This document shows positions 7,425 to 16,650 of a stretch of DNA of 64,000 nucleotides, piece by piece. Under the pieces are notes generated by a model, which had not been told where the DNA came from, made no database searches, and was given only the letters and a program-made list of their open reading frames with translations. Source of the stretch: Pseudoflavonifractor_A sp022772585. GTDB taxonomy: Bacteria; Bacillota; Clostridia; Oscillospirales; Oscillospiraceae. The first letter of the stretch is position 1. Each line of letters begins with the position of its first letter. The translations under genes and the position numbers were made by a program. Location of the stretch: NCBI RefSeq assembly GCF_052065415.1, contig NZ_JBQHUB010000001.1, forward strand, positions 186,001 through 250,000, given 5' to 3'.

Positions 7425-8030
7425 ATGTCAGAGTTGGCTGTTCAGAACGAAGCGTCGGAGCAGGAAATCATGCCGTCTTTTGATTTTCTGCTGGAAGGAG
7501 AGTCGGAAAAGAATGCGCTTTTGGCGGAACACCACGCTTGGTTAAAGGGTATCAGGCGCGAGCGTCCGCTTCCGAAAAATCATCACAGGGTGGCGGTGTA
7601 TATCCGCTATTTTAATCAAACCCGGTATGAAGATTATCTCTCCGCTCACAAGAAGCAGTTTTTGGATACGCTGGCTCTCTGCCCGAACTGGGAGTTTACC
7701 GGCTTCTATGTAGATGAGGGCAGTTCCGCCCCCAATATGGAAAGCGCGCCGGAATGGGCAAGACTTCTGCAAGACTGTTACGAAGGCAAGGTCGATCTGG
7801 TCATTACCCAGAAGGCGAGCAATATCTCCAAGAAGCTATCGGAGCTTTCCTTCTGTGCCCGGCTCCTGGCGGCGCTGCCCAAGCCGGTGGGCATCTACTT
7901 TGTTTCAGAAGATATCTATACTCTGGCTTCCTACTATCAGGAGGATCTACACGACCCGTACTTTTTGCCAGATCCCGGTTGGAAGATACTCCCCGATGAC
8001 GAACCCCGGAGGGAAATGCTTCATGATTGA
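7425..8030 (+). CDS. catalytically dead serine-recombinase paralogue
   Basis: 201-aa protein aligning with the N-terminal 200 residues of the recombinase encoded next to it (for example VAVYIR, GFYVDEGSS, LARLLQDC-like and KVDLVITQKAS segments). The nucleophile region YxRVS is replaced by YIRYF, and the SRFARN arginine motif by SNISKK, so both halves of the active site are lost. The recombinase and zinc-ribbon domains are absent. It overlaps the active recombinase gene by eight bases, so equal production is likely. A role as a heteromeric partner or directionality factor is inference. Confidence 0.75.
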   Translation: MSELAVQNEASEQEIMPSFDFLLEGESEKNALLAEHHAWLKGIRRERPLPKNHHRVAVYIRYFNQTRYEDYLSAHKKQFLDTLALCPNWEFTGFYVDEGSSAPNMESAPEWARLLQDCYEGKVDLVITQKASNISKKLSELSFCARLLAALPKPVGIYFVSEDIYTLASYYQEDLHDPYFLPDPGWKILPDDEPRREMLHD

Positions 8031-9903
8031 CAAGTCCACGAGAAAACAGCTTGCGGAGCGGAAAGAACGGGTTCGCCGGCGCATCAACACGAAAGTTGAC
8101 CCGGAGAACTATGAATTTATCCCGGCCAAAAAGCCCATTGATTACTACGACAACGATATTGAGCAACGGGTCGCCGTGTATGCCCGTGTCTCCACAGACA
8201 ATGTCCAGCAGACTTCCTCCTATGAGCTGCAAAAGAAATACTATGAAGATTTTGTTGTCCATCACCCAAACTGGACATTGGTCAAGATCTACGCCGATGA
8301 AGGTATCAGCGGGACTTCTTTGGCTCATCGGGATGAATTCAACAGCATGATCGCCGATTGCCGCAGCGGTAAAATCGATATGATCATCACCAAAAGCGTG
8401 TCGCGCTTTGCCCGAAATGTGGTGGACTGCATCAGCATGGTTCGAATGCTTGCGGAGCTGCCCAGTCCTGTAGGAGTGTTCTTCGAGAGCGAATGCATCT
8501 TCTCGCTCAAAGACGATTCCCAGATGGCGCTTTCTTTTCAGGCCACCATGGCTCAGGAAGAGTCCCACATCCGAAGCCGGAGCATGGAGACCTCCCTGCG
8601 GATGCGGCTGGACGGCGGCTTGCCCCTGACCCCCAAGCTGCTGGGGTATTCTCACGATGCGGAAGGGAATTTGGTTGTGAACCCGGATGAAGCACCAACG
8701 GTGAAGCTCATCTTCTATATGTACCTGTACGGATACTCCACCAGCGATATTGCGGCGGCGCTTACCGAGCTGGGCCGAAAGACTTATCTGGGGAATATCA
8801 AGTGGACATCCAATTCCATTGTCCAGGTCCTTCGCAATGAGCGTCATTGCGGGGATGTGCTGACCCGGAAGACCTTCACCCCAAACTATCTGAACCATAA
8901 GTCCAGAAAGAATCGAGGCGACCGGCCCCAGAGCCTTTACCGAAATCACCACGAGGGCATTGTTTCCAGAGATGATTTTATTGCGGTTCAGCATCTTCTG
9001 AACAACTCCAAGTATGGCAATCGCTCCATCCTCCCGGAGCTGCGGGTAATTAACAGCGGCCTGCTCAAAGGGTTTGTGACCATCAATCCCCGGTGGGCTG
9101 GATTTAAGCCGGCAGATTACTACCAGGCTTCCATCAGTATCTGCCCATCCGACGAACAGCAGGAAGAACTGTCCGCACCCACAAGCATTACCCTGGGGCC
9201 GGGCGACTTTGACATGAGAGGCTTTGAGATTGCCCGTAGTGAATTCTTTGATAGCTATCACCGTCCTTATGTGTTGTTCCAAGATAAAAAGATCAAATTC
9301 AGCACCGATTGCGTGCGGAGCTTCGGGAAGAACAATTATGTAGAGATGTTGGTTCATCCGGTGGAGATGCGATTTGCCGTTCGTACAGCGGCAAAAAGCA
9401 ACCGCAACGCTGTTGCCTTCTCAAAACTGGTAAACGGGAAGTATTACCCCAGAGAGATTGCAAGCGCGGCTTATATGGAAACGCTTTATCAGCTATTTGG
9501 CTGGAGCACGGATTTGAAATACCGTATTGCCGGGGCCTTGTACCAGACCGAACATGAATCAGCGTATATTTTCGACATCAACGACGCGGAGGCATTTATT
9601 AAATCGTACCTGCTTGCGGGTCAGAAGGGGGAGCAGAGTGCATCGGAGGCCGTACAGCCGCTTTCCATCTCGGGTAAACGTGTACGGGCTGTTCCAGAAG
9701 AGTGGATTGGCTCTTTTGGAAAGCAGTATTATCTCCATCAGCATTCCATCCAACTAATTCGTAACCAAAGTGAAGAAGACTGGAAGATCCGCATGGAAGG
9801 ACAGCTCTATGAAACCGGACAGAAACTCCATGTGACTGGATTTGAAGAGCTGAGAACCTATATCCGCCAGGAATTTAGCCAGTGCGGGAAGGAGGAACCA
9901 TAA
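8023..9903 (+). CDS. large serine recombinase (integrase) with unusual C-terminal domain
   Basis: 626-aa site-specific recombinase. Resolvase domain about residues 48-190, with the nucleophile in YARVSTD, IYADEGISGT and SVSRFARN; Recombinase domain about 210-320. Where typical members carry a four-cysteine zinc ribbon, this one has LLKGFVTINPRWAGF without cysteines. Residues about 410-520 form a domain (FFDSYHRPYV, CVRSFG, YVEMLV, LFGWSTDLKYRI) repeated in the next two genes. The start at 8023 lies inside the upstream gene's end, after GGAGGGA. It likely integrates or excises the surrounding element; which element end it uses is not visible. Confidence 0.85.
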   Translation: MIDKSTRKQLAERKERVRRRINTKVDPENYEFIPAKKPIDYYDNDIEQRVAVYARVSTDNVQQTSSYELQKKYYEDFVVHHPNWTLVKIYADEGISGTSLAHRDEFNSMIADCRSGKIDMIITKSVSRFARNVVDCISMVRMLAELPSPVGVFFESECIFSLKDDSQMALSFQATMAQEESHIRSRSMETSLRMRLDGGLPLTPKLLGYSHDAEGNLVVNPDEAPTVKLIFYMYLYGYSTSDIAAALTELGRKTYLGNIKWTSNSIVQVLRNERHCGDVLTRKTFTPNYLNHKSRKNRGDRPQSLYRNHHEGIVSRDDFIAVQHLLNNSKYGNRSILPELRVINSGLLKGFVTINPRWAGFKPADYYQASISICPSDEQQEELSAPTSITLGPGDFDMRGFEIARSEFFDSYHRPYVLFQDKKIKFSTDCVRSFGKNNYVEMLVHPVEMRFAVRTAAKSNRNAVAFSKLVNGKYYPREIASAAYMETLYQLFGWSTDLKYRIAGALYQTEHESAYIFDINDAEAFIKSYLLAGQKGEQSASEAVQPLSISGKRVRAVPEEWIGSFGKQYYLHQHSIQLIRNQSEEDWKIRMEGQLYETGQKLHVTGFEELRTYIRQEFSQCGKEEP

Positions 9904-10680
9904 TTGAACGATGAAAATCTGGGAAAGCCGGAAGGCGTAATCGCCGGAATGCTCCGTACTTTGGATGGAGAACAGACGGGCAATGACCCGCCTGTCGTAT
10001 TGGAGATGGAAGCGGAGACCGTCCCGTCTGATAGCGCCGGCGGGGATGAAGTTCTGGAGCTGCATCGAGAATTCAATTACGACGGCTATCAGGTAGTGCG
10101 CCGGGAGTTCTTTGCCCATATCAATGAGCCCTCTGTGACCTTCAACAACTACAAGTTCTATGTAAACGCTGCCTGCCTGAACCGTTTTCCCCAAGTGAAT
10201 CAGGTACAGGTGCTGGTCAACCAGGAGAGTAAGATTCTGGCGATCCGCCCCTGTCGGGCAGAGGACCGGGATGCCTGCGCCTGGTGTACCACCGGTTCCG
10301 GCAGGCGTAAGCCCAAGCAGATCACCTGCAAGATCTTCTTCGCCAAGGTATTCTCTCTGATGGGGTGGAACCTGGACTATCGGTATAAGCTCCTTGGACG
10401 AGTAATCCATGCCAAGGACGAGTGGCTCATCGCATTCGATCTGACCGCTACTGAGGTCTATCAGCGCGTGCTGAAGGACGGGGAAAAGCCAAAATCGTCT
10501 CGGACGCCTGTATTCCCGGAAGGTTGGAAAACGCAATTTGGCCTTCCATTCCGTGAACACCAGAAATCCATGCAGGTAGATATTTTTGAGGGATACGCCG
10601 TATACGGGCTGCGCGACAACATTTCTGCTAATGCAGTAAAATGTGCAGACGGGCCTGTCTCTGGTAATGAAGACAAGTAA
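9904..10680 (+). CDS. recombinase-linked domain protein, 258 aa
   Basis: TTG start after GGAGGAACCATAA, directly abutting the recombinase stop. Residues about 55-190 match the recombinase C-terminal domain: REFFAHINEPSVTF, ACLNRFPQ, VQVLVN, and LMGWNLDYRYKLLG correspond to FFDSYHRPYVLF, CVRSFG, VEMLVH and LFGWSTDLKYRIAG. It carries an extra CAWCTTGSGRRKPKQ insertion with two cysteines. The family has no name that I know. The arrangement suggests a DNA-binding or complex-assembly module shared by the recombination machinery. Confidence 0.7.
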   Translation: MNDENLGKPEGVIAGMLRTLDGEQTGNDPPVVLEMEAETVPSDSAGGDEVLELHREFNYDGYQVVRREFFAHINEPSVTFNNYKFYVNAACLNRFPQVNQVQVLVNQESKILAIRPCRAEDRDACAWCTTGSGRRKPKQITCKIFFAKVFSLMGWNLDYRYKLLGRVIHAKDEWLIAFDLTATEVYQRVLKDGEKPKSSRTPVFPEGWKTQFGLPFREHQKSMQVDIFEGYAVYGLRDNISANAVKCADGPVSGNEDK

Positions 10681-10703
10681 GTCCGTTTAGGGAGGATAAG
10701 GAT

Positions 10704-11102
10704 ATGAATCGTGATAATCAATCCCAAGCGTTATTGACGCTTGATCCTTTACGCAACAGAATTCGCATCCACAGGCAGACGATTCGTCTCCTGGGAAATC
10801 CTGCGTATGTTCAATTTCTGGTAAATCCAGAGGAACTGTACATCGCTGTTCTCGGTTCTGACAAACCAATTTTAGGCGGAACCGCAAACAAGGTTCGGTT
10901 ATCAGATACGACCCAGCAGTCTGTGGAATTCTATAGCTCAATTCTACTGAACAACTTTTCTGAAATGGTGGGCGGCTTTGACCTGCGGTTCAACTACCAT
11001 CTAACTGGGGAGATCGACCAGATCAACCGGGTCGCATATTTCTCCCTCAAAACAGTAAGACAGCAGGAACGCAGGAGGCAGCATGGCAGAGAAGGGGTTT
11101 AG
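10704..11102 (+). CDS. recombinase-linked domain protein, short form
   Basis: 132-aa protein, third copy of the domain seen in the recombinase C-terminus: IRIHRQTIRLLG, YVQFLVNPEELYIAV and MVGGFDLRFNYHLTG align with the same positions in its two neighbours. It consists of little more than the domain. Good ribosome site (GGGAGGATAAGGAT). It overlaps the ParB-like gene downstream by 20 bases. Confidence 0.65.
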   Translation: MNRDNQSQALLTLDPLRNRIRIHRQTIRLLGNPAYVQFLVNPEELYIAVLGSDKPILGGTANKVRLSDTTQQSVEFYSSILLNNFSEMVGGFDLRFNYHLTGEIDQINRVAYFSLKTVRQQERRRQHGREGV

Positions 11103-12036
11103 GCAGCTCAGAATCGATCCGGAATTCAAAAATTTGATTCCTCCTCTCCGCCGTGAGGAATATCGACAGCTGGAGCTCAATCTGGTGATGGAGGGTTGCC
11201 GTGAAGACATCATTGTTTGGAACGACACCATCGTTGATGGCCACAATCGCTACGAGATCTGCAACAAATTGCAAATCCCGTATGGGGTAAGGGAGCAGGC
11301 TTTTTCCAACCGAGCTGCCGCCATCGTCTGGATCTGCTCCAATCAGCTTGGCCGCCGCAACATTTCAGAGGAGACAAAGAAGTATCTGATCGGCAGGCAA
11401 TATGAGGCGGAAAAGAAAGTTCAGCGGAACGAGCAAGGCTACAATCAGTATCGTCTAAATCCCCGCACGGCAACAGGAAGGGGCCGTCCTATCGATGAAG
11501 AGAGCGGTCGGCGAACCGCCGCACGTCTGGGAAAGGAGTATCATGTGTCTGGCGCAACCGTTCAAAAATACGCTAAATATAGCACGGCATTAGATGCTAT
11601 CGCAAAAAATGCGCCGGAATTAGTTCCACATATTCTATCAGGGACATACAAGATCTCATTTGAGAACATTGTAGTCTTGGCTGAGATGGAACCCGAGGAA
11701 CTAAAGGCGCTCAGCAAAAAAATTGGAAATAATCCCTATGCGTTTGCCCGATACAGTGAGTCGAGGCGCAGCCTCTCCCCAGATTTGCCATCCAAAACTT
11801 CTATGCAGGCGGTGGAACAGCCTGGCATCAAGACTATGCCCGCCTATGACCCGGATGCAGAGGTTGCGGGGCTCACTCTCACCATTCCTTCCTGGATGAG
11901 CTCTATCGACCGAACAAAGTCCATGGCACATCTGGAGTCAATCTCATCTACAGCCAAGGAAAATCTGTGTGTAGCGCTGACGGCACTGGAAGAGAAAGTG
12001 CAGGAGATGCTTACCGCAATCAAGGAGGATTCCTGA
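11083..12036 (+). CDS. ParB-like nuclease-domain protein
   Basis: 317 aa. Residues 15-120 carry a ParB/sulfiredoxin-type domain with the IVDGHNRYEIC box; a helix-turn-helix region follows at about 145-180 (RRTAARLGKEYHVSGATVQKYAKY). The C-terminal half is helical. Plasmid and element proteins of this kind act in partition or as regulators. It starts inside the preceding gene after GCAGGAGG and overlaps the next gene as TGATG. Confidence 0.75.
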   Translation: MAEKGFRQLRIDPEFKNLIPPLRREEYRQLELNLVMEGCREDIIVWNDTIVDGHNRYEICNKLQIPYGVREQAFSNRAAAIVWICSNQLGRRNISEETKKYLIGRQYEAEKKVQRNEQGYNQYRLNPRTATGRGRPIDEESGRRTAARLGKEYHVSGATVQKYAKYSTALDAIAKNAPELVPHILSGTYKISFENIVVLAEMEPEELKALSKKIGNNPYAFARYSESRRSLSPDLPSKTSMQAVEQPGIKTMPAYDPDAEVAGLTLTIPSWMSSIDRTKSMAHLESISSTAKENLCVALTALEEKVQEMLTAIKEDS

Positions 12037-12905
12037 TGGCCGATTTCAGTATGTTCGTGCCCAATGTACATTTTGAGCAGATCCCTATTAAAAATCTTGT
12101 GTCCAACCAGGAGTACCAGAGAAGCATCTCCGAACAGCACGTACTAAATGCGGCAACTCATTTCGACCTGTATCAGATCAATCCCGTCAAAGTGAGCCGA
12201 AGAAACGGGGTGAACTATGTATTCAACGGACAGCACACGGTGGAAATTGTTGCGCTGGCTTCCGGCTCCCGTGATACTCCAGTCTGGTGTATGATTTACG
12301 ACGATCTGAACTACGAACATGAGGCAGATATCTTTGCCAATCAGATGAAGTTTGTAAAACCTCTAAAACCCTACGAGGTGTTCATGGCAAATATCGAAGC
12401 TGGAAACCAGAAACAGCTTATCATCCGTGATCTGGTAGAGTCCTACTCGCTGTCTATTGGGCAGGTTCGGAATTATGGCGTGGTTTGTGCGGTATCCACT
12501 CTGGAAAACATTTTTGACAAATTTGGATACCATGTTCTTGACCGAACGCTGCGCCTGTGTGTGGGCACTTGGGAGGGCGATATGAATTCCCTTTCCGCCA
12601 ATATGCTCAACGGAATCGCCAGATTGGTCTACACCTTTGGCGACGCAATGAAAGATGAAACCTTTAAGGAAAAGGTGGGGGAAATGTCGGTCAAGCTGCT
12701 CTCGAGGACAGCCAAGGAACGGCGGCCCGGCTCTATGGGTTATGCCGAGGCAATGCTTCTGGCTTATAACCGCAAGTGCAAATACCCGCTCAAGTGGACC
12801 AAGCTCTATGAGAAGAATGTGGGTAACAATGAAGGATTGGATATTGATACGGATCTGGATGAGGAAGAGGGTGAGGACACCTTGGGGGATACCCCCGAGG
12901 AATAA
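12036..12905 (+). CDS. ParB-domain protein of the element type
   Basis: 289 aa. Residues 15-95 have the ParB/sulfiredoxin-fold pattern (PIKNLVSNQEYQR, VSRRNGVNYVFNGQHTVEI), in which the NGQHT box replaces the DGxHR of chromosomal ParB. The rest is helical and ends in an acidic tail. It is coupled to the upstream ParB-like gene, so the two probably act together in element maintenance. Last gene of the plus-strand operon. Confidence 0.7.
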   Translation: MADFSMFVPNVHFEQIPIKNLVSNQEYQRSISEQHVLNAATHFDLYQINPVKVSRRNGVNYVFNGQHTVEIVALASGSRDTPVWCMIYDDLNYEHEADIFANQMKFVKPLKPYEVFMANIEAGNQKQLIIRDLVESYSLSIGQVRNYGVVCAVSTLENIFDKFGYHVLDRTLRLCVGTWEGDMNSLSANMLNGIARLVYTFGDAMKDETFKEKVGEMSVKLLSRTAKERRPGSMGYAEAMLLAYNRKCKYPLKWTKLYEKNVGNNEGLDIDTDLDEEEGEDTLGDTPEE

Positions 12906-12943
12906 AGGAACGGACGACTCCACAGGGAATCGTCCGTTTCCTT
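12905..12943. terminator. bidirectional terminator between convergent operons
   Basis: Stem GGAACGGACGA / TCGTCCGTTTCC with A-rich and T-rich flanks. It serves both the ParB-like operon and hipA. Confidence 0.75.
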
Positions 12944-12945
12944 GC

Positions 12946-14205
12946 TTATATTTGAAGGGAAAAGGCGGTGTGCATATACTCCATAGCGCCGCGGCTGAGG
13001 CCGTACTGCTGCGCCAGCCGCTCCCAGCGGCTGGATACGGTCTTGCAGATCTCCTCTGCCGCCTGCTCCGCCTCCTGGGGGGACAGGCCGAAGTAATCAG
13101 CCACCTCCAACGCCAGGGCCAAGTCAATGGTGTTGTCATACTCGCTTACATTGAGGGAAAGGCGGTTTCCCGCTGGGTCAGGATTCACATCGTAGAGGGG
13201 TGCCAGCCGCCAGCCGGTGGGGGTCAGGAGGAAACCGTGGTTGCGCAGGTGGTCGTCAGTATTGGACACCGCCATGCTGAACACGATCCGCTTCCACAGC
13301 TCGGCCAGATCCTGCCGGGGTGACGCCCCGTGGGCCCGGATGAACGCCGCCAGATCCAGATAGCTGCTTCCATCCGCTGCCGAGGCCCCATCGGTTTTGC
13401 CCAGCAGGGTCATGGCGGAGGCGAAGTGGATGCGGCGGCTGCCATCCCGGTCGAAGCGCTTGACCAGAAAGGTGCTGCCGGTCTTGGAGAAGGTCTCCAG
13501 CTTGGACTCCGGCACATCCAGCCCGCAGAGTCGGGCCAGATCATGAACCACCTTCTCCCAAGCCCCTGTGTTGGTCTCATCATGTTTGGAAGGAAACTTG
13601 GCGATCCACAGAGCCCCGTCCGCCGCCTGCACTGTGGCCTTGGGTCTTGCCCCGCCCAGAGAGGAGCCGGGAGCCAGCAGTTCCCGAAGCCATGTTTCGT
13701 TCAGGCCGCTCTCGTCATGCTCGAAGGCGAGAGAGGCATTCTCCAGCGTCCTGAGATGCACCCAAGGCGGAGTGGCGAAAGCCTTGTCATGGGAGAGAAA
13801 TTCCCCGCCCTCCTCCAGAGCAAACCGCAGCGCCCCCATGCGGGATTCATCGTAGACCCCCAACAGGAAGTCGCTCTCGGTGAGCTTACGGGGCTTGCGG
13901 TCCTCTTTGCGGGCGTCGATGGCCTCCTTGCGCCTCATCAGCAGGCGTCCCCAGCGGTCCGGGCAGGAGTCGGCAAACAGCCCGAAAAGCCGCTTGTCCA
14001 GCGGCACATACTGCCGCCCCCGGTAGAGGGCCAGGTCTGGGTCCAGGGAAAAGGAGCTGTCGGCGGAGGCCAGCCAGACGGGGTCGTACTCAAAGGAGAA
14101 GGTCTCCTGTCCCCGGACAAAGCCGCAGCGGAGCCTTCCCAGGAGACTGGGGAGTTCTCCCCGCCAATTTTCGTACACATAGATGGTTCGTTCCTCCTGA
14201 GCCAT
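12946..14205 (-). CDS. hipA: HipA-type serine/threonine kinase toxin
   Basis: 419 aa, normal length for HipA. Visible kinase features: SSLGGARPK (residues 180-188, the glycine loop with the autophosphorylation serine), WIAKFPS with the ATP lysine, SNTDDHLRNHG (catalytic Asp and Asn, about residue 315) and LYDVNP (metal-binding Asp). HipA of E. coli phosphorylates glutamyl-tRNA synthetase and induces growth arrest; the target here is not known. It lies three bases after hipB, in the usual antitoxin-toxin order. Confidence 0.9.
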   Translation of the reverse strand: MAQEERTIYVYENWRGELPSLLGRLRCGFVRGQETFSFEYDPVWLASADSSFSLDPDLALYRGRQYVPLDKRLFGLFADSCPDRWGRLLMRRKEAIDARKEDRKPRKLTESDFLLGVYDESRMGALRFALEEGGEFLSHDKAFATPPWVHLRTLENASLAFEHDESGLNETWLRELLAPGSSLGGARPKATVQAADGALWIAKFPSKHDETNTGAWEKVVHDLARLCGLDVPESKLETFSKTGSTFLVKRFDRDGSRRIHFASAMTLLGKTDGASAADGSSYLDLAAFIRAHGASPRQDLAELWKRIVFSMAVSNTDDHLRNHGFLLTPTGWRLAPLYDVNPDPAGNRLSLNVSEYDNTIDLALALEVADYFGLSPQEAEQAAEEICKTVSSRWERLAQQYGLSRGAMEYMHTAFSLQI

Positions 14206-14208
14206 AGG

Positions 14209-14529
14209 CTACTCTCCTTTCTTGGGCGCCCGTCTTCTGGTGGGCAGCGCCAGGTCTTGCAGCTTCCTGCCAAACTCATCGTCCTTGGCGATGAGCAGCA
14301 GGTCACTGTCCATATTGTTCAGTGCGTGTAACACGGCGGCATAGGAACCGATGGATACCGTAGGCGCACCCTTCTCGATGGAGATCAGGGTGGCCCGGCT
14401 GATCCCGGCTCGCTCCGCCACCAGTTCCAGACTCAGCTTCCGGCGCAGGCGGGCCAAGCGGATCTGCTCTCCCATCTGCTCCAGGATCTCCCTTGTCTGC
14501 GGCATGATGACCGCCGCTTTTTTCGCCAT
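14209..14529 (-). CDS. hipB: HipB-type XRE antitoxin
   Basis: 106 aa with a Cro/CI helix-turn-helix at residues 20-75 (GEQIRLARLRRKLSLE, then ISRATLISIEKG). The start at 14529 is preferred because AGGAGG lies eight bases upstream; the TTG at 14535 would be too close to it. It represses its own operon and neutralises HipA in characterised systems. The C-terminus is basic (RRRAPKKGE). Confidence 0.85.
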   Translation of the reverse strand: MAKKAAVIMPQTREILEQMGEQIRLARLRRKLSLELVAERAGISRATLISIEKGAPTVSIGSYAAVLHALNNMDSDLLLIAKDDEFGRKLQDLALPTRRRAPKKGE

Positions 14530-14595
14530 GCACAATCGCCTCCTAACATATATTATACTATATTATTTCGGCGATTATGTCAATTATATTTGAAG

Positions 14596-16158
14596 TTATG
14601 AATTTTCTTTCTCTAAGTGTTCTTCGATGAGATACCCTCCTCCGAAGATAATGTCCAGCCTACCGTCGGGATACACCTTCACACATTCGATCATCTGATG
14701 GACAATGGTATCGTCGTACTCCATCTTTCTCGCCGCACGGTCTGCTATGATTTGTTGCAGTTGAAGGATGCGGTCATCATTCCCCTTATCGGAGAGAAGG
14801 GCTTCTTCCAGCTTCTTGATTCGCCCTTGCAGGAGCTCGATGGTATCGGATAGTTCCTTGAATTCCGCTTCATGGCTTTCGATGCCATCGCCGCTCTCTA
14901 CGCTCTCATTGATGAGGGACACCATTTTACGGTTCAGGCCATCGATTTTTCGGCGGAGCAGGTCGATTTCGTCGCTGCCTCCATTCAGACCGATGGCCTC
15001 CCCGATGGTCGCCCGCATCAGTGCAAGATAGGTGGCTTCGTCTTCCTCGTTAAAGCGGTTGACAGCCCGGACGATAGCTGCATGGAGTGCCTCCTCGTCT
15101 ACTGTAAGGGAAGATTTGCAGTATCGCTTTCCGTAGTCCAAGCGGTTGATACAGCGCCAGACAACCCGCTTTCTCCCGCGGGATGTCCAGGTCACGCGCT
15201 TGTATCTACTCCCGCATTCTGCGCAGATAATCACATTGGATAGTGCATACCGGGAGTATTTCCCGGTGGCCGTTGTGGCCGTTTTGGTGGAGTTCGGCGC
15301 CCGGCTCATCCGCCGGGCAAGTTCTTCCTGGGTTTTGTGGAAGAGTTCCCGGCTGATGATGGCAGGATGGCTGTTTTGCACATAGTACATGGGAGCCTCC
15401 CCGTTGTTCTTGCGGCGTACCTTTCCAATGCAGTCGACCGTGACCGTTTTTTGCAGGATGCTGTCCCCGCAGTAGCGTTCGTTTCGGAGGATGCCCTTGA
15501 TCATGCTGGCGCTGAAGGAGAAGCGTTTCCCTGGCACTTGGATATTTTCTTCTCTGAGTTTGGCTGATATCCGATTTACGGTTTCCCCCGCCAGATACAT
15601 ATTGAAGATCCGCTCCACAATGGCAGCCTCCTCGGGGACGATCTCCGGACCCCCGTCCTCACCCTTTCGATACCCCAGCAGGCACTTGTAGTGGAATATG
15701 GGCTTGCCATCCTGAAATCGCTTTCGGAAGGTCCAGGTGACATTTTTGCTGATACTTTCCGATTCGGATTGTGCGAAGCCTGCATAGATGACCAGATAGA
15801 GCTCGCTGTCGATCTGCAGGGTGTCGATATTCTGCTCCTCGAAGTAGATGCCGATCCCCCTTGCCTTGAGCATTCGTACATGATCCAAGCAGTCAACAGT
15901 ATTTCGGGCGAATCTGGAGACCGACTTGGTGATGATATAGTCGATTTTCCCCGACAAGCAGTCGTTGATCATCTTCTGGAATTGGGGGCGCTTATCTGCA
16001 CGTGTCCCGGAGATGCCCTCATCTGCGTAGAGTCCGGCAAACTCCCATTCGGGCTTAGCGGCAATCATCTCGGTATATACCTTTTTCTGGTTGGTATAGG
16101 ATGTGAGCTGCTCCTCGCTGTCGGTGGATACCCGGCAGTAGGCAGCAACCCGCCGCTG
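14596..16158 (-). CDS. large serine recombinase with its own start codon missing
   Basis: About 520 codons. From 16155 the frame reads RRVAAYCRVSTD (nucleophile serine codon at 16126-16128), then YADEGISGT, SVSRFARN, a Recombinase domain, a four-cysteine zinc ribbon (CAECGSRY, later WRCINR and RYCKSS) and a C-terminal coiled coil. All catalytic parts are present. The first ATG in frame (16068) lies after the nucleophile and would give a dead protein. Upstream of 16158 the frame runs into brxC sequence read out of phase and meets a stop near 16235 with no ATG, GTG or TTG. The gene is thus joined to brxC at its very 5' end and may only be expressed after rearrangement. Confidence 0.8.
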   Translation of the reverse strand, partial: QRRVAAYCRVSTDSEEQLTSYTNQKKVYTEMIAAKPEWEFAGLYADEGISGTRADKRPQFQKMINDCLSGKIDYIITKSVSRFARNTVDCLDHVRMLKARGIGIYFEEQNIDTLQIDSELYLVIYAGFAQSESESISKNVTWTFRKRFQDGKPIFHYKCLLGYRKGEDGGPEIVPEEAAIVERIFNMYLAGETVNRISAKLREENIQVPGKRFSFSASMIKGILRNERYCGDSILQKTVTVDCIGKVRRKNNGEAPMYYVQNSHPAIISRELFHKTQEELARRMSRAPNSTKTATTATGKYSRYALSNVIICAECGSRYKRVTWTSRGRKRVVWRCINRLDYGKRYCKSSLTVDEEALHAAIVRAVNRFNEEDEATYLALMRATIGEAIGLNGGSDEIDLLRRKIDGLNRKMVSLINESVESGDGIESHEAEFKELSDTIELLQGRIKKLEEALLSDKGNDDRILQLQQIIADRAARKMEYDDTIVHQMIECVKVYPDGRLDIIFGGGYLIEEHLEKENS

Positions 16159-16637
16159 AAGCCCTGCATCTGGTTGAAGACCTTGAGGAAAACATTTACG
16201 ATGGCGTCCTTGTTTTGTTTTCCTGTGGACTCGCTCTTAGAATCAATGTTAAACAGAATGACATCGGTAGAGGTCTCAGCAGCTAACTTCATATCGGCAA
16301 GTACCATCGGATTGATGATCTTTTTATCGTCGATGAAGTAATCAAGAGCCTTCTTGCCGCCCACCTCGCGATTCTCCAAAAGGTAGGAGAGGATTTTCAG
16401 GAAGTGAGATTTACCGCTTCCAAAGAAGCCAGAAATCCAAACGCCCATCTTCGGGGTAGTTCCCACGATGCCTTTCTTATAGGAAGAGTAGAAATCGGCG
16501 AAATGCTTTTGCAGTTCACGTGTCACAACATATTCTTCGAGCTCTTGCGAGACATTGGCATCCTCGCCCTGTCCAACAATGATTACGCCTTGAATCTCTC
16601 TATCGATCTTCTTGGCAAACATTTCTTTGATCTGCAT
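16158..16637 (-). pseudogene. brxC: BrxC (BREX P-loop ATPase), truncated after residue 160
   Basis: N-terminal 160 residues of BrxC/PglY: QELEEYVVTRELQKHF, then Walker A in GFFGSGKSHFLK (residues 71-82), and ILFNIDSKSE. Full BrxC proteins are roughly 1,100-1,200 aa. After MQGF the match ends and the frame runs for about 30 codons through the recombinase gene, ending at 16065. The start is normal, after GGAGGAAGTGCC. The remaining BREX genes (pglX, pglZ, brxL) and the rest of brxC are not in this window, so the system is inactive as arranged here. Confidence 0.85.
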
Positions 16638-16650
16638 GGCACTTCCTCCA

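Noticed and set aside
7804..9357. 517-codon minus-strand frame over the recombinase
   Set aside because: Shadow of the recombinase gene; no recognisable domain.
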